The position numbers and the translations under genes were made by a program. The notes beneath the pieces were generated by a model. The model was not told the DNA's origin, did not search any database, and saw only the letters and a list, made by a program, of their open reading frames with translations. This document shows, one piece after another, positions 33,937 to 45,899 of a stretch of 64,000 bases of DNA. Each line of letters opens with the position of its first letter. Positions within the stretch are counted from its first letter, which is position 1. The DNA comes from Prosopocoilus inquinatus (taxonomy: Eukaryota > Arthropoda > Insecta > Coleoptera > Lucanidae): NCBI GenBank assembly GCA_036172665.1, contig CM069876.1, forward strand, positions 6,324,001-6,388,000, in the 5' to 3' direction.

Positions 33937-34179
33937 CTGAAAATAATTATTTTTTCAGATGGATTTTGATTACAAACATACTGCGCGACAAAACTGTGAG
34001 TTCACTAAAAATTTCTCATCTTATGTATACTACAATTTGACCAATAGAAAACATTCTTAAGCCTATTTTCAGGCATACTACAGCGCGGCTTTTTTAATTG
34101 TAGGTACTTGGATACTTGAAGTCCGATGAAATATGTGAGAAAATAGTTTTTAAACCTTAAAACTATCACTAATACTGCT

Positions 34180-34236
34180 ACTACTAAAACTATTTGATCG
34201 TCTTTTAGGTTTACAAAGCGGTGTACCACAGGGTTC
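34180..34236 (+). pseudogene. Reverse transcriptase fragment, left of hAT insertion
   Basis: The codons LQSGVPQGS just before the hAT-type element are the RT motif that precedes ILGP. The motif resumes at 37132 as [14 protein letters not shown]. This marks a small non-LTR retrotransposon fragment split by the hAT insertion. Confidence 0.75.
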
Positions 34237-34533
34237 CAGTGTTGTTAAGTATCTAGATGCAAGTATCTAGATACAGTATCTGAATACTTTTTGAGTATCT
34301 AGATACATATCTCAGATACTACTAAAAAATGTAACTGTATCTGCATCTAGATACAATTACAGTGTATCTATTCATTTGAGATACTAAGATACATTTTAGA
34401 TATATTTTGAACTTTTGATAAAAACAGCAGACCTTGGCAAAAATGCAACCTCCGATTTTACAGTCTCTTTCTTTTGATTTTCCCCTCTTGTTAATTATGT
34501 TTTCCAGTATGTCAAATGACTATGACTACTATA

Positions 34534-36472
34534 CAGCGTGGAAACTAAGTAGCGGATAAAATCCATAACTCCGTTAATATTTGTAATAAAGCAAAAATCT
34601 AAAATGGGTATAGCGATTCAAATTACAGCGCATAAGAAGAAGTATATTTTGAGATATTTTCATGATTTTTTTTAAGTTATGACGTCATCAAGTTTTTTTT
34701 TAAATGACAACCTATATTTTTTATTTTTGATTTCGGTGGGTTTTTTTAACCTACTTTCAACAGTATAAAATTTTGAATCGATTACATAACAAAAAATTCA
34801 AGAAAAACGGCCATAAAAGTTTAATTGTAAAGTTGAAGAAATTAACAGAATAGCTAGTTAGCTAGGTGTAAAACAAACAAACTTTGTTTGATTGACAAGA
34901 ACTTGTAAATACCTATCACAATAAAGTGAGTATTTTTATTCCCTGTGGATAGTAGGAGTTACACTAATTATTAAAAACCTTTTACCAAAATGGTGTTGCT
35001 GACTGAAAAACAAAGAATTGAAGTTCTAATGATGATTGGGTATGGCGATCGAATTAGAACTCATCAAGAGGTGTGTCGACTTTTTATAGACAAATATCCT
35101 GATCAGCAAATAAGTCAATCCACAATCAGCAGAATAGAAAATAAATTTCGAAATTACGGTATTGTGAAAGACCTTCCAAAAACTGGCCACCCTAAGACAA
35201 AATTAATTGATGATGTGCAGCTTGATATTTTACTAGAAATAGAAAATAATCCGCATTCGACTAGTCGAGACATTGCTTTAGAGCACAACCTGAGCCATAC
35301 CTCGGTACTGAAACTTAAAAATGCAAAAGTTTCATCTGTATAAAGTAAAATTAGTCCATGAGTTAGCAGAAACTGACTATGATCATAGACAAGAATTTTG
35401 TGAAGAAATGTTTGAAATTTGCAATCGTGATCCAATGTTCTCGCAACGTATAATTTTTTCTGATGAGGCAAGTTTTACTTTACATGGAACTGTTAACAGA
35501 CATAATTGTCGATATTGGTCTAGGGAAAATCCCCACTGGATGCAAGAAGTTCATACTCAACATCCCCAGAAGCTCAACGTATGGACAATAATTGTCGGTG
35601 ACAGAATTTTAGGTCCATTCTTTATCGAAGGTAATTTAACTGGTGAGAAATATCTACACTTCTTACAATTCGAATTAGTACCTGGATTGGCGATATTATT
35701 TCCTAATGAAAATGACTGTGACGTACCAAACAATAACAATTGGATGCAACACGACGGTGCTCCGCCACACTACGCAGTTGATGTGCGACGTTATTTGGAC
35801 GAGATGTTCCCAGGTAGATGGATAGGAAGAAGAGATCCAATGGAATGGCCAGCAAGATCCCCTGATCTAACGCCATTAGACTTTTTTCTATGGGGGTACT
35901 TAAAAAGCAAGGTGTATAAAAATAGACCTAACAACTTAGACGATCTTAAAGAAAGAATTCGACAGGAGTGTAGGTTAATAACACCTCAAACTATTCAAAA
36001 TGTAATAAATGAATTTTATGAGCGTCTTGGGTATTGTCAGTTGGTGCATGGTCGTCAGTTTGAACATTTATTGTGATTTCAATGACTGTCAAAATCAAAT
36101 TTTGTTTATTTACACCTTAATTTTGTTTCGTTTTAAACCTAGCTAAGTAGATGTTCTGTTTATTTCTTCAACTTTACAATTAAACTTTTATGGCCGTTTT
36201 TCTTGAATTTTTTGTTATATAATCGATCCAAAATTTTATACTGTTGAAAGCAGGTTAAAGAATCCCACCGAAATCAAAAATAAAAAGTATAGGTTGTCAT
36301 TTAAAAAAAATCTTGATGACGTCATAACTTAAAAAAAAATTCATGAAAATATCTCAAAATATACTTCTTCTTATGCGCTGTAATTTGAATCGCTATACCC
36401 CTTTTAGATTTTTGCTTTATTACAAATATTAACGGAGTTATGGATTTTATCCGCTACTTAGTTTCCAAGCTG
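34534..36472 (+). mobile_element. DD41D Tc1/mariner-superfamily transposon, 1.94 kb
   Basis: It is flanked by TA on both sides. The tips CAGCGTGGAAACTAAGTAGC and CAGCTTGGAAACTAAGTAGC (minus strand) open long inverted repeats of about 310-330 bp (34534-34866 and 36138-36472), roughly 95% alike by eye. The transposase between them has a single frameshift. The high TIR identity indicates a young insertion. Confidence 0.92.
34990..36076 (+). pseudogene. DD41D transposase with one frameshift
   Basis: DDE/D transposase that would bind the long TIRs and cut at TA. The first frame (34990-35343) starts MVLLTEKQRIEVLMMIGYGD and includes a helix-turn-helix region to SHTSVLK. The second frame (from about 35321 to 36076) gives FSDEASFTLHG, MQHDGAPPHYA and SPDLTPLDFFLWG and ends FEHLL. 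Between the second and third Asp I count 41 residues, so DD41D, the signature of the rosa/Visitor-type group. A one-base slip near 35306-35318 is the only defect I see; about 360 residues would otherwise be continuous. Confidence 0.9.
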
Positions 36473-37131
36473 TATAATATTCTAGTTAAAATGCGATTTG
36501 ATAATTCAGAAACTTGAAAATTATTTTAGAAATTGGGAAAGATAATTGACAAAAGGAGAAAACCAAAAGGAAAAGACTGTATTGTTGATTTTATCAACTT
36601 TTCTTGATTATGGGAACGCTCTCTTAGCTACAACAAGGTTGCAACTAAGGATCCTAGATTCATTTGACATTGAACTTGTCTGATACGGAAGTAGAGTCAT
36701 TTCTGTTGATAACTTTATATTTTACGTTGACTTGACTTGGTTTCATACAAAACCAGGTAATTACTTATCAGTTTATTGATCAACTTAATTACAAAGATAA
36801 ATTTTGTATTTAAAAAGACATACTGCTGAAAAAAAATGTGAAAATTATCACAGATTTTAGTGTGTACATTATTCACATATTCATACGAAGACTGCGTCAA
36901 TTTTCACAAAAAAAGTCGATTTGGATCGCAAATAATACCGTACCTCCACTACTGCATAGGTTATTGAATTTTACACTTGCAAGTATCTTGATAAACCGCA
37001 GATACTTCTTTTTGTATCTGTATCTAGATATTTTCCGGAAAAAGTATCTGTATCTGCATCTAGATACATATTTGTGAAAGTATCTGCATCTGTATATAGA
37101 TACTATTGGAAATGTATCTGTACCAACACTT

Positions 37132-37180
37132 CAGGGGTCTATATTAGGTCCACTTCTTTTCATAATCTACACGTCACAGT
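37132..37180 (+). pseudogene. Reverse transcriptase fragment, right of hAT insertion
   Basis: [14 protein letters not shown], the continuation of the RT motif interrupted at 34236. Beyond about 37180 the frame decays. Confidence 0.75.
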
Positions 37181-38050
37181 TAAAACGTACACGTTGAGTA
37201 GTTACGCCGCGCTTCGCCTAAGTGTGCGTACGACCTCTCATAAGAATACAGCAAAAGAAACCTTCGTTGCTGCGCTATATGTATGCGCGACAGCCATTAC
37301 ATTACCATACAGAATGATACCAGAAAAAGGCCTATCAAGTTTGAAGGTAATGTAAAAGAGTAAAACAATTTACGGTACCATAAAATCGTACATAAACATA
37401 TTTGTATCCGTTTTCATAACATTTCTTCGCCATAAATGTAAAACAACCTTTAGGCTCGGTTTTTGAACTTACTTGAAAATTTATCTATCTTGTAAGTGAA
37501 AAAGTAATAGATCGGGTCCTAGTTTGTAAAATGTAAAAAAAAAAAATAGTGAACTCAAGAGTTTTCTCGCTCATTGTAGTTTGTCCACGTCCAAGATAAC
37601 AAAAAGACGTATTTATCAAGTCATTTTTAGGTATAGTCATCACCTTAATGACGTTTAAAAAACACGTAAAGATAACGTTAGCCTGACGTGTATAATTCGC
37701 AGGTAAAGTGACGTCACTTCAAGACGTTTCATAAACGTTGGTTGATGTCGTTTCCTTAATGTCATTTAATGTCATTTCCTTAACTTCACTTAACGACGCA
37801 CATAGGGGTATTGGACCCAAAAAGTTAGCCAAAATTATTTTTTCGTATTTTCGCATTTATTCGGTGACAATAAAGTATTTTAGGCCGATATTTATTATCT
37901 GTTACCATATACCGGGCGCATACTTTAAATATGCACCACATGAATTTCTTCTAATTCCTGCCCCCCATTGAAGTTACTGTTGAAAAGTAACATGAATGAA
38001 TATGATCTATCCGTTCTCTGCAAGACGCCTCTTTAATTTCCAAGTTTATA
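37181..38050. other. No gene; GACGTTTCATAAACG repeats
   Basis: Around 37715-37800 the words AAGACGTTTCATAAACGTTG and TTCCTTAATGTCATT occur. Similar words are at 39455-39490. These are probably edges of a diverged inverted-repeat element. No gene. Confidence 0.45.
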
Positions 38051-38732
38051 CAGGATGCTCATGGGGAGCCGGTACACTAGCAAATTTCATTAATTGCATT
38101 TTTATGAAGTAACTTCAATTAGAAGTTTCAAGACTTTCCTGCTCGAATTTAGGGTACCATCAGAAAAATTAATGACTCAGGTTTACGAGATTTTCCATTG
38201 TTTTCAATTTCTTTAAACAGAAAGAACATTACATTTTTTTATCATCGTATCATTTAAAAAAGTTGAAAACAATCGAAAATCTCGTAAACCTGATATTTAT
38301 TCATTTATTTCTCTTCAGGTACCATTAATTCGAGCAGGAAAAGTCCTGAAATTTCTCTAATTTAAGCTATCTACTGAAATTTCAAATAAAAAAAAAAGGT
38401 GGCTACTGTAGCCATTTTCCGTGAGTACCAAGATTTAGTTACTAAATGTAAAATTAAATTATATTTCTAAAATAGTAAGCTATTGGAGATGATATTTTAG
38501 GAACATAATTAATTTAATATCCTGAACGCGAAGCGATGATAAAATACCTAATATTCTATTTAAAATAAAATCAATAAACAATAAAAAATCTCAAAAACTT
38601 GATAGTCATTTATTTTTTCGAAAGCACCATAAAATCGAGGAAGAAAGATCCTGAAACTTACTAATTTAAGTTACTTGGTAAAAATTCAAATAAGAAAGTT
38701 AGCTATAGTAGCGGATTTTCATGAACATCCTG
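38051..38732. mobile_element. Palindromic TIR element, 682 bp
   Basis: CAGGATGCTCATGGGGAGCC on the left and (minus strand) CAGGATGTTCATGAAAATCC on the right, TA-flanked. The interior repeats AAAATCTCGTAAACCTGA-like words in both orientations and CGCGA(A/T)GCGATGATAAAA. It belongs to the same module family as FB1 and 62150-62817. Confidence 0.75.
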
Positions 38733-40079
38733 TACATGACAGTTTGTGTATGAATTCTTTATTTTGTTCTTCAGAATATGTAGAATTTTTAACTATGTCG
38801 TTTTGTATAAAGTCTAGTTTTTTGCAAAGTTTTTTGCCTACTATTGCAAGTCACAGCATCAAGAAAATAATTGTCATAAATTTATAGGCAAATTTCGGCG
38901 GCCGAAGTCTTCAGATATTTAAAGTATCTTACCTACTGTAAAACATAACAGAAAAAAATCGACCCGGAAACGCTCTGACATATAAGAAAACTCCTTCGAT
39001 ATACACTAATAACCGAAAATTCAACGACATAAATTTGACATGCCGTTAATCTGAAATATCTTAAATACTGACAAAAGCATTTTAAAAAAAAAATTGATAT
39101 GAACAGTGCTTACTTGGCTGAACATGTTTCGTTACACAAATCACAGCATATAGCTTCAAAGAAGAATTAGAAACAGTTTGAATTTAATTATTTTTTGAGT
39201 TAGGCATGTACCTTTAACACAACCGACTATCAAGGTGCTTTGATCCCTTGATAGTATTTTGTTCATCTACCCGAGGAAAAAAATAAGTTTACCCTCTTGA
39301 TCCCTAAGTATTGTTCTATCTTAGGTAATAGTTATTGTAGTCAAATTCACAATATTGTGTCATTCGACTTTTGGCCAGCTTTTCGGGGCAAATACCCGTA
39401 TGTGCGACGTTTCAGGAACCTTGGTTGATAACGTTTCCTTGTCGTCATTTAAAGACGTTTCATAAACGTTTCTTGAAGGTCAGTTGATAACGTCTTTTAA
39501 AAGTTAAGTGATATTTTATCACTTAGAAATGACAGCAAAAAGCCATCAGCAATGACCGTCATATTAACGTTGCAATGGTACATATTGGAAATGTCATTAA
39601 TTGGTGACAATATGGCCAAATGATGTTTACGGTTCAACATCACCTTTAAAGGACGTCAAAAGAACGTCATTCGTCATGAGCCTGCTACCTGGGTTTTCAA
39701 CAATCGGAGCAAAATAAACGGCAACAGAACACGCAACACAGCAACGAATATTTCTGTCAACTAGACAAACAGCAGTCAGAAATACAGCAGTTTCACAATC
39801 GAAAAAAGCCGGAACATTCTAACGCCTCCTATGTTCGATGAATCATTTGTAGAAACTCTGTAATGAAAAATGACTCATGCTGGTTTAAATAGTGGTATTC
39901 AACTTAACATTAAATATTTTTTCAGGTTCTTGGTACGAGGAGAATCTACACATTTATACTCTTTGAAAGTTCATAACATTATGCCTGGAATTTTATTGTT
40001 AACTTCTCATCAATCTGAGATTTCATTCGTCAGTTTCTAGTTTTTTATCAGAGTCTAGTTAACGAAAATAATTCATGTA
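38733..40079. other. No gene; inverted GACGTT-type words
   Basis: From 39420 to 39690 there are many GACGT-containing words (AAGACGTTTCATAAACG, AGTTGATAACGTC, GAACGTCA), resembling 37560-37800. Otherwise AT-rich and without features. Confidence 0.45.
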
Positions 40080-40522
40080 CGAGGTCTCCTAAGATAAACG
40101 GCCTATTAAAAGTTTTCGGGGAAAAGAACATACAATCATTCTGAAAATTAACACACTGCCCTAGGACGAAGTGATCTTTTAGACTAAAATATTTTCACTT
40201 TTATGTCACTTCCTGTTATACCGGAAGTTGACATTAACTTTCTAATTTTAAATGGAATACCATATCTTTTTATAGCAAATTCAGATTCTACACATTATTC
40301 TATGTAAAAATTATTAAGGCTTCCCTATACTTAAATGTAACGGTTTTTGAGATACCTTCGAATTTCTGAAAAAAATATTTGGGTGACCTTTGATCTAAGA
40401 AAATGTATTTACGACACTTTCAAATTTCAAGTATCAAGTTGCCTGTCGTTTGAAAAAATAATGTTCAGCCTTTCAAATCATATTCCAGTTATCATTGAAA
40501 AATTCACAGGCTGGTCAAAATA

Positions 40523-41662
40523 CAGCCTGTAATGAAATAAGTTTAACATATTAAAACTGTAAGTTCTTTATCACTTAAGAAAGTGATTTCTGCAAATATG
40601 AATTTTATTGGTGAACAATTAAAGAAATTAAAACCCCCCCCAGAGCCCGAAAACTTTGTTTGAAAACCTCTGACTGGCCGTGTATCAGTTTCTACAAGCG
40701 CATCATAAAACGTTGTAAAACAGTAAAGCGTCATCGAACTGAAGGGCACTGGGTTAAAATCATCGCTTATGTAATTCCATAACGGAATAGAATTATAAAT
40801 ATCCATCGCGTTGTTTATTAAATTAATCAATTTTCTCAATTTTCACATAATTGTTAATAGTTTTTTGCACACAAAACTGTAAAAATAAATAAAAATTAGA
40901 AATTCCATTTTCTAAAATTATTTTGCTAATTCATACGTATTCATCGTGTACTTTATTTGCTGGTCGTCAATAAACTGCATTGTTATTTCTTTATTGCGCA
41001 AAATGTTTAAGAATGTCTTTTCTTTCTGCATTTCGGAAAATCATTATTGAATGCAGTCATCGCTTTTATTATTTTGTGGAACCAAAACAATAAAGCGTCA
41101 TCGCACTCGAACTACGAAGAAACGTATTCGTTAGTGGAAATAATTAACAAAGCGACAATCAATCAGAGCGACTAATATTTTTTTTAAATTACTTTAATAC
41201 GCGAAATTAGCACTGTAAATCAATGTACTCTTGGTTTACAAAGACCCGGATGTCAATATCTAATTATTGTCGATTATCTAATGAAACAGATTTAATTCTG
41301 ATCAATACAAGCAGATTTAAATTGTTCTCCTTTAATAATATTGCACACATGGGCTACGACCCAGAGGTTGTCAATTTGAACTGTCGTCTTTAATGGGTCG
41401 GTGATTCTATTTTATTGTGTTCCCATAAAGCTTTTAAAATGCGATGAAGCAATTGACCTTGAATTTTGCTGGAATTTTGTTTTATAACGTTGTTTTTGTG
41501 CACGGTCGACCAAAAGTTCTCAAACAAAAGAGTCAATACTCCTCCACTAGGTCATTTTTTTTTATTTTTGAGCTAGAGACTTTTGGTAGTTGCAGCATTA
41601 ATTCTCTTACATGATAAGGAACTTACGGTATTAATATGTGAAACTAATTTGATTACACCCTG
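40523..41662. mobile_element. 1.14-kb MITE, copy A (in FB3 left arm)
   Basis: The tips are CAGCCTGTAATGAAATAAGT and the complement of CAGGGTGTAATCAAATTAGT, with TIRs of about 50 bp and TA on both sides. It is almost collinear with copy B at 45900-47037 in the opposite orientation. The empty target, TCAAAATATAGTGTCG, is preserved in the other FB3 arm (minus strand, near 42640). No transposase. Confidence 0.92.
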
Positions 41663-42753
41663 TATAGTGTCGAATCTTATTCTGTTCAACTGTCCAAAAC
41701 TCAGTTTTCGTAAATGGAGTACCCTGTGTATTTTTGCATCATGAAATGCAGAATCAAATTCTACATCGATTAGTAATACCATTCCCTATACCTATTTCCA
41801 TTAGTTTTCTTGTTATCAATAATTGTTTATTTTATTGTGTTAACAAATGACATTAATACAGTTATTTGTATCTATGAAGCTTTGAGAAAATGAAGCAGAT
41901 ATTGAATTCTTATTTTTTAAGAAATAAATAATTGCTAACCTTAACATTATTTTACCGTACTTCTTGGAACAAACCTGTAGATAAACACCTGTAATACTTA
42001 CTATTTTCATAAAGAAGGGTCTTAAAAAAATAAGTATACCTACTTTCGAACACAATTTTGTTTGTCGGGCTAACATTTTTGTTAAAAAAAGCAAAACAAA
42101 ACTTACCATTGGTAAAATGATAAAAATAATTAAACAGTTTTATTTATTATTCTAGAGTCCGTATGAGGCAGTCGTAAATATTGTATAAAATTTGCAAATA
42201 ACTGAGACAAGAGTCAAACCAACTAAAAAATATTTACAAAGGTAACCTATCTCTCTCACTTTGTAGAAGTTTTGCATAAAAGAAACCATCGTGTCGTAGT
42301 TCTTGAAGATTAAACATTACGGTTCCTTTTTATTTGTTTTGTTAATTTTATTAATTTCTTTTTTTTTATTTGTATATATGTCTGTTAATATAGCTATTCA
42401 ATAAATATTTTTGTTTTATCGACACTTACTGCGAAAAATTACCATAATTTTACCAAAATTTGCCATTATAAGAAACAATAATTGATAACAAGAAAACTAA
42501 TGGAAATAAGTACAGGGATTGCTACTACTAATGGATGTAGAAAATGATTATGCATCTCGCATTGCAAAAATATACAGGGTGTTCCATTTACGAAAATTGA
42601 GTTTTGGGCAGTTGAACAGAACAAGGTTCGACACTATATTTTGACCACTCTGTGAATTTTTTAATGATAACTAGGATATGATTTGAAAGGCTGAACATTA
42701 TTCTTTCAAACGACAGGCAGCTTGAATCTTGAAATTCGAAAATGTAGAGAATA

Positions 42754-44040
42754 CATAGGCTGCTTGAAAAGTTTCTGGAAACGGTATGAAAAAACGCATA
42801 TGAAATTTGGTAAACGGTATCATTGTTTTTCGAAGTATTCGCCTTTGACCTCAATACACTTTTGCATATACGCTCGAACCAATTTCTGAAGCACGTTTTC
42901 CACTCTAAAGATGGTACCTCAGAAACCAGTGTCCGGAATCTTTCAACCGCTGCTTCAGCCAACGAAAATCGCTCACCACGCATTTTATTTTTCATGTTTG
43001 GGAACAAAAAGAAATCATTAGGTGATAAATCAGGTAAATATGGACAATGAGTCATTAATTCAACACTTTTGTTTGACAAAAAATCAACTGTTTGACGGGC
43101 TGAGTGAGAGCTGGCGTTGTCACGATGGAGAATAATTCGTCGATTTCGATTGTTTCTTCTTATTTGATCGACGACTTCCGGCAAACAAATTGTAGTATAC
43201 CAATCAGCATTCACGGTTTTTCGATCCTCTAAAGCCACGGTTGCTACATGTCCAGTTAAACCAAAGAATAAACAAGCAATTATTTGCTTCGCAGCACTGC
43301 GTGAATGGACAACTTTTGTTGGTTTTGGTTCATTTTCAAATACCCAAACGGTAGATTGTTGTTTACTTTCTGGCTCGTACGAATAGATCCACGTTTCGTC
43401 ACCAGTAACGATGTTATAAACTAAATTTGAACGACCTCCATTGAAATTCTTGAGCATTTCTTCGCACCATTTGACACGACCCTGCTTTTGCGCTTCTGTT
43501 AAATTGTGTGGGATCCAACGACTGCAAAGCTTTCGTACGTTCAAATGATCGTGCAAAATCTGGGGTATTGCTTTCACGTCAACGCGTAAGGACGCTTGAA
43601 TCTCACGGTATGTCACATGTCTATCTCGCTCAAGCATTTCACGCACAGCATCTACATTAGTGGCAACAACAGATGTTGATGGACGACCTTCACGAAATTC
43701 GTCACCGAGAGAGGTACGTCCACGCTGGAATTCGGCAAACCAATTATAAACACTGCTCTTTGATGGTGCTTCATCTCCAAAAGCCAAATGAAGCCGATCG
43801 AGGCATTGTTTCAGCGTAGACCACATTTGAAATCGTAAAAAATTACGACAAGAAAATTTTCACGCGAGATTTCCATGTTTACACAAAATTACTTTTTCTC
43901 AAAACTGTACAAACAAAACTAGTTCACTTGGATAGGAACTGCCAATAGGCGAAAAGCGTCAAATTTTTCAAATATGACAGTTGATAAACTCTAACAATTC
44001 TAGACCTACTAGATTCCAGAAAATTTTCCAGCAGCCCACG
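42754..44040 (-). mobile_element. mariner element, 1.29 kb, DD34D
   Basis: The tips CATAGGCTGCTTGAAAAGTT and (minus strand) CGTGGGCTGCTGGAAAATTT have TA on both sides. The flanking FB3 arm sequence resumes on either side and matches the left arm. It contains a nearly full-length transposase pseudogene. Confidence 0.92.
42820..43876 (-). pseudogene. mariner transposase (DD34D), two frameshifts
   Basis: mariner transposase, close to the SETMAR-like insect group with an N-terminal HTH_48 domain. ATG at 43876 opens MEISRENFLVVIFYDFKCGL. A shift near 43825 leads into LKQCLDRLHLAFGDEAPSKS. The frame then runs on through VTGDETWIYSYEPESKQ, HRDNASSHSA and YLPDLSPNDFFLFP. I count 34 residues between the second and third Asp, and the WVPHNL-type motif appears as WIPHNLTEAQ. 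A second shift near NWFER precedes the normal end at 42820. About 340 residues in total, two frameshifts, otherwise well preserved. Confidence 0.9.
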
Positions 44041-44369
44041 TACATTCTCTTAAATGAAAGGCCACCGAAATAATTTTTTTCAGAAATTCGAAAGATATCT
44101 CCAAAACCGTTACATTTAAGTATAGGGAAGCCTTAACAACTTTAACTTGGAATAACGTGTAGAATCAGAAATTACAACAAAAAGTATAGCATTCTATTTA
44201 AAATAAGAAAGTTAATGTCGACTTCCGGTATAACCGGAAGTGATTTAAAAGTGAAAATATTTTAGTCCGAAAGATCACTTCCTCCTATGGCAGTGTGTTA
44301 ATTTTCAGAATATTTGTATGGTCCTTTCTCCGAGAACTTTTAATAGGCCACTCAACTTGGGAGACCCTG

Positions 44370-45445
44370 TATACATATTAAATTTTCCTGGTTTTTCTAA
44401 TTTTAAAAATTAAAAAGTAATCGCTAACTCCTTCGCAATTTAAATAAGATATGTTTAATGTTTACTTAAATTTAATTAATATTTACAAAACCAACTCTCT
44501 TTGAAGTAAATTGACCGTTTTATTGTGAAGAATTCTGTATGACGCAAGGCGCCTATGCTGTAAGATCGAGTTTAATTTGGTCGCTTTCATCAAATGCAAT
44601 GAACAATTTAAAAATACATATTCGGTTTAATACGCGCTGCTAAGAAACCGTTCGTGTCTCCCACGAAGGAAAAAATAATAGTATAATCCCACAAAGACTT
44701 TCAACTCTAATTAGTGTTTTTAATAAATTAAATTCACTATGAGGGGTATGTAGCGTGTAATTAGCGCCGGAAATATCGTGCTGTTGATGTCGTCAGCGCA
44801 AGTTTAAACACTGCTTTTATATGTATTAAGAAAACACCAGCCCTAATAAAAATATAACTAATGTTAATGTTATCTGGAAAATGTTATTATTCAAATCTGC
44901 ATTTGTACATTCAAAATTATCATGCGTTTAATTAAATAATGAGTCAGCACCTTATTGATGAGTTCAGAAAACATGATCTTGGACTTTGCTTCTTTTGCAT
45001 ACGATGAACCACACACGCTTCGTCTCGCAAACTAACCACAGAATAAAAATTAACTCAGATTTAAAGTGAGCGCTGCCGTTTTTAACGTGAAGGGGCGCCT
45101 GCGTACAAATCATTGATGATGAGATACACGAAAATAATTCGAAAATGTTTAGAAATAAGTGTAATTTTGGCCTCTATTCTAGAAAGTGCGGCACTTTCAT
45201 TCACCACTTCTTTCCGTCAGTGTCTGCGTCAGCGAAGAATCAGTACCCAGTCAAACAAAAAATAGTTGTAAATATTTCGAAAGCGAAAGGAATTTTCTTT
45301 TTTTAACTTACGCATTTAACAATGACATCATCGACGTTTGTACTGTGTTGACAACTTGACAACAGTTTTCTCAAAACGACTGTTATTTTGTGAATGATAT
45401 CAAATAAAATTATAGGTAGCTTTAATTTTTTATTACACCGTGAGT
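44370..45445. other. No gene seen
   Basis: AT-rich DNA without a frame, RNA or repeat edge that I can support. Confidence 0.45.
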
Positions 45446-45645
45446 AGGGTGACTACCAGAGTGACTACGCCAGAATTCCTACCACCTTTAACTCCTTTAT
45501 TTTTGATTTTAGGAAAAAATGTTTAATACAAAACTTATAGGAACTAATTCAAAGTTTCTCTGTGTGCTCACAGAAAAACAATTGATAGTCGGGTAAACGA
45601 GATATAAACTAAACTTAAGTTTTTTTTTTTTAATGGAACACCCGG
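45446..45645. mobile_element. 200-bp MITE, left copy
   Basis: Inverted with respect to 49446-49630 and collinear with it: GAATTCCTACC, TTTTTGATTTTAGGAAAAAA, TCAAAGTTTCTCTGTGTG and AATGGAACACCCGG. TA follows the right tip. It truncates the 5' side of the reverse transcriptase reading frame that begins directly after. Confidence 0.8.
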
Positions 45646-45899
45646 TATACTTGATTTCTTATATAAAAACGAAGTGTTACATGGTAATCAAAATGGTTAT
45701 ATCAAGGGACGATCAACTACTAGGGCAATTTTTCAAGTAATTGAAGAAATAGTTGAAGGAATTAACGAAGGAGAAGGAACAGTGGATATATTTATGGACT
45801 TATCTAAAGCGTTTGACAGCATTAATCACAAAATTGTATTTCATAAATTATATATTTATGGTTTTCGAGGACCAGCATTGGAATTACTGACTTCATATA

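Larger units (their letters stand above)
34237..37131. mobile_element. hAT-type element with GTATCTAGATAC subterminal repeats
   Basis: The left tip is CAGTGTTGTTAAGTATCTAG. The right tip on the minus strand is AAGTGTTGGTACAGATACAT. The 8-bp flanks are CAGGGTTC (34229-34236) and CAGGGGTC (37132-37139), 7 of 8 identical. Many copies of AGTATCTAGATAC-like words lie within 160 bp of each end (34246-34400 and 36980-37115). No hAT transposase is visible. The interior is largely occupied by the DD41D transposon at 34534-36472. Confidence 0.85.
40080..44369. mobile_element. Fold-back element carrying two other transposons (FB3)
   Basis: The left arm is 40080-40522 plus 41663-41850. The right arm is 42470-42753 plus 44041-44369, inverted. 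The tips are CGAGGTCTCCTAAG (left) and CAGGGTCTCCCAAG (minus strand, right), TA-flanked. Landmarks shared by both arms: GAAAATTAACACACTGCC, CTTCCCTATACTTAAATGTA, GTTCAGCCTTTCAAATCATA and ATAACAAGAAAACTAATGGA. The left arm is interrupted by a 1.14-kb MITE, the right arm by a mariner. About 620 bp of non-coding spacer lies at 41850-42470. Confidence 0.88.

Noticed and set aside
42101..42109. Minus-strand ATG directly followed by GTAAGT, in phase with the Phyhd1-like exon 33787-33936
   Set aside because: It lies in the non-coding spacer of a fold-back element, has no coding sequence besides the ATG and is more than 8 kb away. Kept only as a question, not annotated as an exon.
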